A stretch of DNA of 64,000 bases from Anisakis pegreffii. Its lineage: Eukaryota > Nematoda > Chromadorea > Rhabditida > Anisakidae. Location of the stretch: NCBI GenBank assembly GCA_035041965.1, contig JAPYMA010000318.1:124001-188000 (forward strand), written 5' to 3'. The notes under the pieces were generated by a model that was not told the origin of the DNA, searched no databases, and saw only the letters and a list, made by a program, of their open reading frames with translations. Made by a program: the position numbers and the translations under genes. This document shows positions 12,401 through 22,579 of the stretch, piece by piece. Numbering within the stretch: the first letter of the stretch is position 1; each line of letters begins with the position of its first letter.

Positions 12401-13394
12401 TTATTTTGGCTGGGGATCCGAAATGCAACAGATATTTAAAAAAAGAACAACGCACAGAGTTGCAGTGAATGAAAAAAGGATGGATCGATTAAGAAAAGAA
12501 ACGCACGAAAACACACACACACATCAGATCGTACTCACATGCATTAAAACAACCACAGAATTAACGCTACATCTATTATGAAACAACACGAAAGCGAGCG
12601 AATAAGGATGGAAGCTGACGATCATCCATTTGACATACATAAAATACACAGGAGTGTATGTTTTGAGTCAAACAAATCAACTAGCCTCCTTCTGCGTCCA
12701 GGCTCCCTGTTAACAATCATAAATTAATTTCAATATTCTCTTTATTCAATTCGTGAATTTGAAATCAAAACATTGATTATGTTATGTACAGTTCGTGATG
12801 AACTGCCCAAAAGCGAGTGGAACCCGTATAAAGATATACTGATGGGCACTGCAACGCAAAAATTACCTACTTACTCCATTCTATTGTCTGAGTTGGACTT
12901 GATATGATACTACAAAAGTCAGAAGTTTGTTTTTTCTCGTTGCCATATCGCATTAATCACTTAGATGCTGCAGAACCAAAGTACTGAGCTGCCATTTACT
13001 CATGATCAAGTGTGTTTGAAAGTACATGAGAACTGAATAAGTCGACAATGATGCATTATTCATTCATTATCACATCATTGCGCACAACTTATTTGACACT
13101 ACTACAATCATCCGTACATTAGTTTGCTTATTCCGTCAACTACTGCATTCGTTGTGGAAGGAGTATGATCTCATTGTTTCGTTAGAATCGATCAAACATC
13201 CTAATTATGCATTAATCGTGCGAGAGTATATGAGGATGGAAAAGCATCATGAATCATTTTATGATGAGTTGTTGATTTCAACTGGCACATCATTTATGCT
13301 TCAAAGCGTAAACAAAATAATTGCCGTTTTATTCACACTTAAGAGCCATAAGTTACTGATCAAAGACCAGCTTTTAAACAACAATTGAACTTAC
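9463..13394. other. Presumed let-23 intron / upstream region
   Basis: No additional EGFR-like exon was found on the minus strand. Several 70-115 codon open frames exist (for example 9676-9885 and 10794-11126 minus, 11805-12158 plus) but lack splice signals, family motifs or coding-like composition. Apart from AT-rich runs no repeat stands out. Confidence 0.4.
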
Positions 13395-13557
13395 ATTGTC
13401 GCAGTGAGGAGGGAAACGGTTTCTTGTGAGCTATTAGGTTATTTTTCTTGTCGAGCTGTTTCCTTTGAACTTCGCTGTTGATTGCAACAATGGCAGAAAG
13501 TCGATTGATCAGTACTTCAAACAATACAACACACAAAATTGTCCATGAATACAGCAT
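13395..13557 (-). CDS. Candidate signal-peptide exon of the let-23 gene
   Basis: A minus-strand ATG at 13557 opens a frame starting MLYSWTILCVVLFEVLI, a hydrophobic stretch suited to a signal peptide, followed by a polar segment and a GTAAGT donor at 13394. It ends in phase 1, and the first recognised receptor exon (9462) starts with two bases that complete a codon, so the join is phase-correct and puts a Leu before the CSGSDN start of L domain 1, where EGFRs carry a similar VCxG motif. The intervening intron would be 3.9 kb. The assignment rests on position, phase and hydrophobicity only; a different first exon is possible. Confidence 0.45.
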
Positions 13558-14099
13558 GAGCAAAATCTGCGATATTCTGTGCTTTCACAGACGACCAAGC
13601 AAAATATTAGCAATATGTTAGCTGAAAAAAAAAACAAAAAAATGTTTAATTATGCGACAGATATTCTTTATTGCAAATACATCCAGCAAAACTTGAGTCA
13701 TGACATTGTTTTATCCTCAGAGGGGGATCAACGCAACCTAAGAGAATGAAACCGTGATATTTATATCGTTTATATAAGCCAGGTAATAGTGCTGTCATTT
13801 GAAAGATTCATTCCTCGTTGATTGTTAATGATACAAAATCATTAAAAGCAATCGATCGAAAGTCAAGAGTTTGATGTGTTCAACGAATGCGACAAGAATA
13901 ACAAAAAGGAATAACTTCATTAAGTGCAGTCAGTTACGTCTGAACCATAATTACATGAACACGAGTCAAGTTATGAATGATAATCTAGCACTGAAAAAGA
14001 ATAGAAAGAGAATTGGATAGCACAACAGCTGAATATGTACGTAATGAATATATTCGTCTATTACGAGCAATAATCACATTAATGCGTGAAAATGCAATC

Positions 14100-14281
14100 A
14101 AATGCTTCTGAGTCAATATTCTGTGAAATTACACAACAATAAACGAATGATAATAATTGCAGAACTGATAATCCATGTTGTTTAAGCGAATCAGTACTCG
14201 GCAAGGCATGCTCTATAAGAAATTTGCTCACATCAGGAACGTCTTTAAACTCAAGACTGTGCAGCAACTCTGATCTGCTTG
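14100..14281 (-). CDS. Possible orphan exon, ankyrin-like residues
   Basis: After a good acceptor (TCTTTTCAG, exon from 14281) a minus-strand frame reads ELLHSLEFKDVPDVSKFLIE and then ends its repeat-like part KQHGLSVLQLL. The pattern faintly resembles one ankyrin repeat (helix, V-x-x-L-I-E, turn, G-x-x-x-L). Possible donors are several and none is strong. No neighbouring exon could be joined in phase. It could be chance in AT-rich DNA. Confidence 0.2.
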
Positions 14282-15087
14282 CTGAAAAGATGCGAAAATG
14301 ATATTCTTAATCGGTGGTGTGTAACATGAACAATGAATGTATACAATATTCAGGACTGATACATATATGCATGGGTTCTTATAATATTACATCGTATTAT
14401 ACGCAATCAAAAACGAAGATGAGGAAGGAAAAAATGCAGCGTAAATGATATTTTTGCACCGAATTTGTGTTAAAAGTAAACAAGGATTATGCTACAGCTT
14501 GACGTTATGTGATATAGCGGCAGATAATCAGGAGCAGGAATCGTACTACGCTATGTTTCCTTATTCCAATCAACCAGGCGAAAAGGAAACCTGACTGAGT
14601 CATCACTAATCAGTGGGCACGCGTTTGAACAACTTGACTTCGTCTCTTTTTCCATTATCATCCTACTCATCATGAAAATATTCGTTTAAAAATGTCCACT
14701 GATCAAAAAATGATCTTATTGCCTACTTAAGCAATGTGCATCGCTTTCAGTCAATCAAGACGATTAATTAGCTTACAAGTTCACTGTAAACTGCATCATT
14801 TACGATTTGGAATAATGATTGCTAATACTCAACAACAGCGTTGTGTTAGTATCCTAACTTTATACTTGCCTACCCTACTGGAGTCATCACACGAAACATG
14901 AAGATATGCTCATATGTTTAAAATAGACCAATCGCTGGAATCGAATGAAACAATCCGCAAAAATAATGACAAATTTTAATTAGAAATACACATAAGATCG
15001 AATTCACACTAACATTGATGGCAGACAGAGAAAACAAAGCATGCATAATCAGCAGTACATCATACCATCAACATACGTATTGCTCAC

Positions 15088-15329
15088 CCACAACTATTGT
15101 CAATGTCAGTGTCCTTATCAGTTGGTTGCTTATCTTCAGGCTTATCATGTGAACTTATCTTACCGACCCATATGACGCTTACACATTCAATCAGACCTAT
15201 ATATGCGTACACTAAAATGTGTAAGGCAATAAGACAACGACGATGAATGAACAGAAATGTCGTCATTGATTTTGGCATTTTTTTATTTTGCCATAATTTT
15301 TTGAAATTACTCAACTTCGCTTTGAGCAT
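15088..15329 (-). CDS. Possible first exon with one membrane segment
   Basis: From an ATG at 15329 the minus frame gives a basic N-terminus (MLKAKLSNFKKLWQNKKM), a hydrophobic stretch (LIALHILVYAYIGLIECVSV), an acidic-polar tail (SSHDKPEDKQPTDKDTDID), and a GTGAGC donor at 15087. This is a sensible topology for an N-terminal membrane-anchor exon, but no partner exon or homologue is recognised. Confidence 0.22.
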
Positions 15330-15347
15330 AGATTGAAAAGCCGACAC

Positions 15348-18300
15348 GTCAGCGATCGATATATGTCAACATTTTCTGTATTTTCATTTCAGTTCGGCAT
15401 GAAATGTGCTCTCAACCAAGAACCGTTTCGTTTCTGATAATTCTGTTTGAATATGACGAATTTTCAGAAAAAAAATGTGTCTGAAATTTTGGCAGCCGAA
15501 AGTTTGATGGCAAACATGGAACATTCAATGAAGACATTCCATTAGGTACTTTAACAGAATGTTTCAAGCAAACATCAGAAAATTCATTAAGCGATCATCA
15601 ATTAACTTTAAATTCATTTCCGTACACAGGTATAAAGTAACGTTTGTTCCCGTTGTCGCCTTATGAAACGAAAAAAAACAACCAAAAGACGATTCACCAA
15701 AAACAACTCAATAGTTTCAATGTTCAGAGAGCGGCGAATCTCGTCATTTCCGTTGTGGTTTTCAAAATTTTTTGTCACTGATATTAGATCGATTTGTTTG
15801 ATTCGGCTCTTTATCAAGACCCGATGAGAGCTCGGCAACGGCTACTTTTTAAAAGCTTCCGGTAATTTTTTTGAGTTTAAACTTGGATAGCACTGAACTT
15901 CCGCATAACTTGGATAGTACTTTTAAAGGCTCCTGCATAAAAGAGGAGACCAACTGAACAAACAGCTGATCAAATGTAAAAATAAAAATGAAACCAACTT
16001 AACATTGATCTATCTTACTCACAGTCATCCATTGTTTTAGAACGAGAATTTATTGGTCAGACTCTGATTGGCAGGGTGATTTGAGTGGAGCGGATTGAAA
16101 CGGATGATCGTTTAGGTTGTTTAGTCAAGTTGTGGAAATGTGACGGTCGCATTAGCAAAACAACAGAACAACATTGTCTAATCTCTGTCATCGTGCAATG
16201 ATGACGACCTTGACGCATCAGTACGCATTAATGACACAATGAACGGAAGTTGTTAAAACGAAAGCACAAAGAAAATATATTGATGGTTGTGTATCATGCA
16301 ACTGGGGCACATTCTAGATGAAACTTGAAAAAGATAAATTTTAGAAGGAAATTTTAGTAGAGAACCGTTCAGCTGAATGAAATTTGAAAGTCCGAATCAA
16401 GAAGAAATTGCTTAGGAACATCTTGGGCACAGATGGTGGGTAAACTTGGAAAGGCTCGTTTGAAAGCAAAGTGTTTGTGTTTATTTTGTTTTGTCAGGAA
16501 TATGACTAAGATGACAAATGCTACCTGTGGAATGACATCACATTTATGCGGTATTTACATGAACCAAAACATGGAATATTTGGTTCCTTTGACTGATTTT
16601 GAATTGATGACATGACCGTTATTGCAGGCAGTATTTAATCATGAATTGAACCCTTAAAAACAAGTTCAAAAAAGAGCAAGAGATTAAGAAATATATTGAG
16701 GTTCACTGGAATGATTCAAAACTGAAACAAATTGAAATTAGAATAGGAAAACGCTGAAAAGTGCTGGAGCGTAGTTCTTTTCACGCCAGTTCATTAAAGA
16801 ATAAATGTACGTCAAAACACATCATAGCAAATTTTCGATTATACTGTCTCGAAAAAACTCGAACTTTCAGCTCAAACACTATGCGGCATTTTATAAGCTA
16901 TACTAAAGACTTGTTTATATTACATTTGTATAATGTTTAGAAATATAATGAAACTATCTGTAATACTAACATTTTTTTCAATGCACTCAGTGCCAATACT
17001 ATAGCATTTATACATTTATGTATATACGAAATAATATATAACATAGTCCTGAAACATTCACATCAGCTGAGACCATTCGCTTCTGTGAAAAAAACCTCAT
17101 TAAGCAATCATTGAATACGTATGGTCATCTCGATGAACGTATCGACGATAACCTTCTAAACGTCAGTATTTCTCTCTCATAGAATCAAATTTTTCTCATT
17201 CTTTCAGCACTGATATCGACAAGACAATCACATTATCGCATCTCTTAAATGTTACAAAGAAGAACCACAACAACGAACGCACAACAAAAAACACGAACGA
17301 AACAAACGGCGACTATTGGAACATCGAGATCACCGAAACGAAGAAACTGGTGATGGAATTTAATGTATGATTTCTGATGTCACAACTTCGCTTTTGCTCA
17401 CGCTATTTTAGCTCAGAATTATCCAGTTTTTAGTGTCAAAATCTGGCTGAAACTTTCGCATTGCAGTTAGCATTTTCTTCCATCACTAGCCATTATCACG
17501 ATTGCAGCAAGCAGTAGAGTGTAGCTTGACCACTACTTTGCACAGTTGAAACCGAGCATTTAACAAAAGTTGAAATAGAAACGAAACAAAGCATAGAAGA
17601 ACGATGAGAATTGTTTGTTGCGTCTTGTAAGCATGCGAATTTTTGTGCGAAGTTGGAAGGGTTTTTGAATGAACGAATACTCATGGATAATAAACGAGAT
17701 TTGATCTTGTTTATTATCCATGGATACTCCTTAAATGAAAAGGCGACTTTAATAACGCGAATGCTAGCAGCGATAATAAAATTGCATATAATAACACTCA
17801 TAAGAGTTGGGATCAGTGCACACGATAGATAAGAACGGTACGCAGTGGTGAAAATTGATAACATGAAAGAAAATACGCAAATGAGAGAAGATGCATGGTT
17901 TATGAATGAAGCTGCATGATGTGTTCGTAAAAGATTCACAGAGTGCGGCTTGCCATACAAAATCTATTAAAGGTGGATTGAAGAATGAGTGCATTTGGTA
18001 TGTATAAGATTAAGATGCATAAGTGAATGCAAAATGATGAAAGATGAATTTTGGAAAAACATTTTTATGAAAATGGTTGATAAGATTTGGTGCTGAAACA
18101 GCAAAAAATTGCATCGAGTCGTTGAAAACAATGTCGGAAACAGGAAGATTGATATCAATTACAGCACAACCACCATTAGCATTCACAATTACAAACAAAT
18201 CTCAAATGTCATTTGCTATGTTGATATGACATTATGACCATTACTTCAATCAAAACCGCGAATTCTTTCGACTGGAATCATTTCGTTGATTTCAGGACCA

Positions 18301-20978
18301 AATGAATAATTGCAAGTGATGAATGAATGAATAAATGAATAGGCTGGTTGACTTGTTTAACAATAACGAGCATAATAGTTGGAAGAGTTAGATTGGATGT
18401 TTCGAGCTTTTTGACGGTAACGTGTTGATATTTAATGTTTTCGTATTCTCCTTTCAAAATGCATTTCGCATTCAACAAAAAACAGTCGTCGTCTTCCTCT
18501 AAACAATTCTTCAGCTACAACGAACGAACAAACCGTTCATTCCTACACCACTCATCAGGCAACTAGCGTTTGGCCTTTTGTTATTATAGGTGGATGATAT
18601 GATACATGCAATACAGTTCTTCACTGAATCAAGCGTTCAGTCCCTGTGCGTTCCGAATGTTTTTTCAGATGTATGTTTAGACGTCTGCATGCACCATTCG
18701 TCTTCAAGCACATTCCTTCTACTGTGAGATAGATTTTTGCTTACCTTCAAATCTATTCCAGTACATAACATCTAAGTGAAATGCAACCCTACCTGCTGTT
18801 ACAAATCTACTTACCTCTACGTCACTCTCAGTGGCACTAACAAAAATCATGTATCTTAAACAAATCTTTTCATACTCATTTTTTACAAGAACACTTCACA
18901 GATGTGAGGTTGAAAAGCTGAACTATTGCTTAAGTGAATATTTTGAACCTCAGGACAAAACTGCTAGTAGTATGGTGCTGATTTGAACCTGCATAAGAAG
19001 GTCTTGAAAACAAAGAACGTCTTGAAAATGAAATCAACACCAACATGATCCTTGAAGGTATGCTCAGAGAGAAATGAATTCAAAGAAAGATCAAATTCAA
19101 ACATGTGTCACTTTGGGTTATATTAATGATGATTGTTTTATGGCAGTTGCCTTCAACGATTTCTTCTTACGGATTCACAAAATCATAATCAATCGACAAT
19201 CGAAGATTTGTTACTTGAAACGACTGGCTAACTTATTCATTCATGAATTATGATGTGATGATCAGCATTTTTCGTTTTTGCAAGATGCTATTGCCACAAA
19301 AACAAGATATTGCTTTGGGAATTTTCATAAAAATCGCGAGCATTTCAGTCTTTCTCGACGGAAATCACTTGTAATTATAGCATTTTCATCGCAATTACTT
19401 AAAACTCTGCAACGCTTGTATTTCTTCAGAGAAAAAGATTATACACATTTCTTCCTCATTGTTAAGCAGTAGAAAACGGTGAAAATTGAAAGAGATTAAT
19501 ATAAATTGAAGTGATAAAAATAAGGAATGAAAGACGAGCGCCGCTGAGATAATGGAGAAGGTAAAGTATCATAACTGATTTAAGTCAAGCGACTGATGCA
19601 TCAGTTACTTGACATATCAGTGATAAAACTACTTTTGCTCGCATTATCTACCAAGATGAATGGGTATTGAACAAGAAATGAATTATGTGTGAGGTAAATG
19701 ATCACTGTAGGAACAATGAATTGATTGTTCATTGGAGAAGGTATTCCACCGGCCGCGTTTTATGACGATTATGATGGGTTATTAGAGGTGAAAGGTCAAG
19801 TATGTGACAATCTTCATTAATCTTCTTTTATACCTAGATAGACACGTCTTTACTCGTTTCTCTTCTGCTCTTGTATCTTTTCGCATAATTGCTACCATGA
19901 TAAAAACATTTCATGGTCAGATCATTCGGCCGCAAAAGTAGTTCGAAAATAGCCAGAATTAGCCAAAGCCTTCAACAGTTTTAACTTATGATAACTTTCA
20001 GGACAATCAATCAAATGATTCAATAGGAAAATACTTTTAAAGGATGCTATCGTCTGTATTTTTACATGAATTTGCCAAATGAATGTGTGTGATTATCTAC
20101 AAGCGAAAAACGTTGATTGAAGAAATTTTAGTTATTCTATCTGTTCACTCTAAAGGAAATCAGTTTTCGAAACCGAAAAAATAATGCCTGCTGAAGAAAA
20201 GCTAATTAATTTCATGCAGAGAAAATCGTGCTTCGAATCTGTTGAAAAAAAAAAACTGAGTAAATGTGTGAAATTCAATCGCTGATTGAAACAGCAAGAG
20301 TCGATGATTGATTGAAAAAGTTTCCACAAAAAAAGTGCTATTCTCTACATTCGGAAGAACGGAGGAAAGAACTGAATGCACATTCGCTGAGAAATGAGTT
20401 TACAGGTCGTCATTAAAGTTTTCACATAATTTACCGGCCAATTACATGACTAGTCGGAATTGAATGACCATATATATATATGCTCAATTCTCTTGAAGAC
20501 AATGTGCATGCAAATAACGTAGCCTCTAAACTTTTCCATTCTTCAGAGGCGTTTCACTTCTAGAAATCTATACAAGATTGAAAAATGATGAGTTTCTATC
20601 CCGTTACTGTTCCTTAGAACAATAATGTGGAAGTTATGCAGCAACCCTACTACCTCCGAATATCATTACATTGTTTAGCAGTAAAATTTTAACTTTTGCC
20701 TTTATGTTGTTCAAGCGCAACTAGAAATATAATAGTGGTGATGATAAATTTATTGAAAGCAGTCATAACAATATTAGGGCGAAGACCAGTGGAAATGATC
20801 AGAGCGTATCGCACACAGCTCACTGTCTGTGAAAAGCACTGTGAAAAGCACTGCTAAATTATAAAACAGTGTTGAAAGACTATGAACAAACTCTTGAAGA
20901 TCCTTGTCAGAAAATTCCTCTTTTTCATCACATTTTTTCATGATCACCTCTAACTTGTATGCGAAGAGAATGAATAGT

Positions 20979-20983
<5 letters not shown>
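15348..20983. other. Gene-poor intergenic stretch
   Basis: AT-rich DNA with no recognisable gene. The longest frame, a 154-codon minus ORF at 17496-17960 without ATG at its start, is Ser/Leu/Phe-rich and lies opposite a 73-codon plus frame. Neither has splice support or a family motif. No tRNA or structured RNA was recognised. Confidence 0.4.

Positions 20984-21014
<31 letters not shown>
20984..21014. repeat. (TG)n microsatellite
   Basis: An uninterrupted run of about 15 TG units. Confidence 0.97.
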
Positions 21015-21015
<1 letters not shown>

Positions 21016-21032
21016 ATGAAAAGCATGTCGGC

Positions 21033-21209
21033 TTATCGATAGTAATGATCAAACCGACGCTTTTTGAAACAGCGCACGATTACAGAACGAAATATTTGTG
21101 TATTTATGGTACAGCAGACGTCACAATACAGATGAAGTGTTTTATTATTCTCAATCACCCCGAAATTGCTCATGCATAGAACAATGAAAATCGTTGTAAT
21201 TATCTTCAT
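21033..21209 (-). CDS. Candidate small secreted peptide, 58 aa
   Basis: The ATG at 21209 opens a frame beginning MKIITTIFIVLCMSNFGV, a typical short signal peptide, followed by a 40-residue basic peptide with four cysteines (LYCDVCCTINTQIF, then VRCFKKRRFD) and TAA at 21033. TTATTAG stands one base upstream of the ATG, which could serve as a trans-splice acceptor. The frame is also open upstream, and there is no clear poly(A) signal or homologue. It is attractive but unproven, and length alone does not exclude chance. Confidence 0.28.
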   Translation of the reverse strand: MKIITTIFIVLCMSNFGVIENNKTLHLYCDVCCTINTQIFRSVIVRCFKKRRFDHYYR

Positions 21210-22005
21210 GCTAATAACAGCAGAATGAACCACAAATGTCAAAAGTTTGTAGTGCATATCAAGAACATTTTTGCCACTTTTTGGCGTATACAGCATCAAG
21301 TGGTCAATTATGTTTTCTCATGCATACGAGAACATTGCAAATTATCACTGAATGCTTCAATTCATTAAAGTGAACAGAAAATCGCATTGTCGACAATATT
21401 TTTCATTGAAACAAAGTGATAAATGAGAAAAACAATCACAAAATTGAGGAATGATATGTATTATAGTTGGTTAATGAAAGAATTCAGTTGAGGAAATGAA
21501 CACATTCGTTGCAATACTTATTATAACTTCTTTTGGTGAGCATAACCAATCCTACGAAGACAGTCAAATTTTTGAGCAACACACACAAATGAATTCTCAG
21601 CAAGCCGAATGAAGTTGGACAAACTGAACAAATTTCACAGTTTTCTTCTATCGTTTGCGTACAGAAGAAAGCATATAGATCTGATAAAGAAATGGTACTT
21701 GAAAGAGCACAATATTGGCAATCATTCACATTGGCAATTGTTGTTGTGTATATCAACAATATGCATTAATTAGACAATTATTGTGCGTGAATGAAACACG
21801 AACGATAAGTAGGGTTAGTATCACATATTTATCTATGTACGTATATGGTCCAATGAAATGAACAGAGGCGTAGAAATGTGCACCATTCGAGTCTATTCAC
21901 TTGGTATTTGAATGAACTTAAATTTCAATTTTTTTTAAATCGGTAAACAAGATAAGCAACGTTTCTTTGAACAGTTTTCTTGATTTATTTCTGTTCGAAT
22001 TACAG

Positions 22006-22425
22006 AAAGAATTCCAGGCGGAGATCAAGTAAGATCAATTTTGTTAGCGCTCTTAATGCACCTCTCCTGTTTTCCCTTCTCATGTATTTCTCTCCTGGTA
22101 TTTTTTCCCCTGCTTCAACGCCTCCAAAAATGAGCAGAAACTACTTACAGAGAATTTACGGAACACGTAGAAAAATTGATCGGACTAAAAGGGCATGATT
22201 CGGAATATCACGTTTTGCTGTAGCACGGGTTGTCGAATGATCGTTCGCTTGCCAACGATTTCGTCTCAAGTTGAAAGCCATATTCGATTTTTTTGACTAT
22301 GAACAGTATAATGATACGCCATGACGAGATCGTATCCCACTTGTGGGTTCGTATCGGGAACTGACGCGCCAGCTGGCAAAGGCCTTCCGAGACGCGAGTC
22401 CAGTACAACCGACCGAAGCCTTCTG
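22006..22425 (+). pseudogene. Coding-like patch with in-frame stops
   Basis: Plus strand. A 23-base exon-like segment (22006-22028, TTACAG acceptor and GTAAGA donor) joins in phase to 22151 after a TTACAG acceptor, giving KEFQAEIK then EFTEHVEKLIGLKGHDSEY and a TAG at 22221. The same frame continues HGLSNDRSLANDF; another frame then reads LKAIFDFFDYEQYNDTP, a TGA, and RDRIPLVGSYRELTRQLAKA to a TGA at 22425. The base composition from 22330 to 22425 is far more GC-rich than its surroundings. Two stops and a frame change suggest a decayed gene or processed pseudogene, tail-to-tail with the minus-strand gene at 22580. The family was not recognised. Unseen short introns are an alternative. Confidence 0.35.
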
Positions 22426-22579
22426 AATAATGATCAGCAATGAGAACAAGTAATTGATCAATTGGGATTCGCACTCGTGATCTTCACTAACACGATTATC
22501 TATTCAGTTGAGCATCACTGACATCTAATGTGATCATGCTTCATCTTGGAGACTTTCTATTTCTTTAAATCATTTTTGA

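Noticed and set aside
17496..17960. 154-codon minus ORF, hydrophobic
   Set aside because: No ATG at the start, Ser/Leu/Phe-rich as expected of T-rich DNA, an overlapping frame on the other strand, and no motif.
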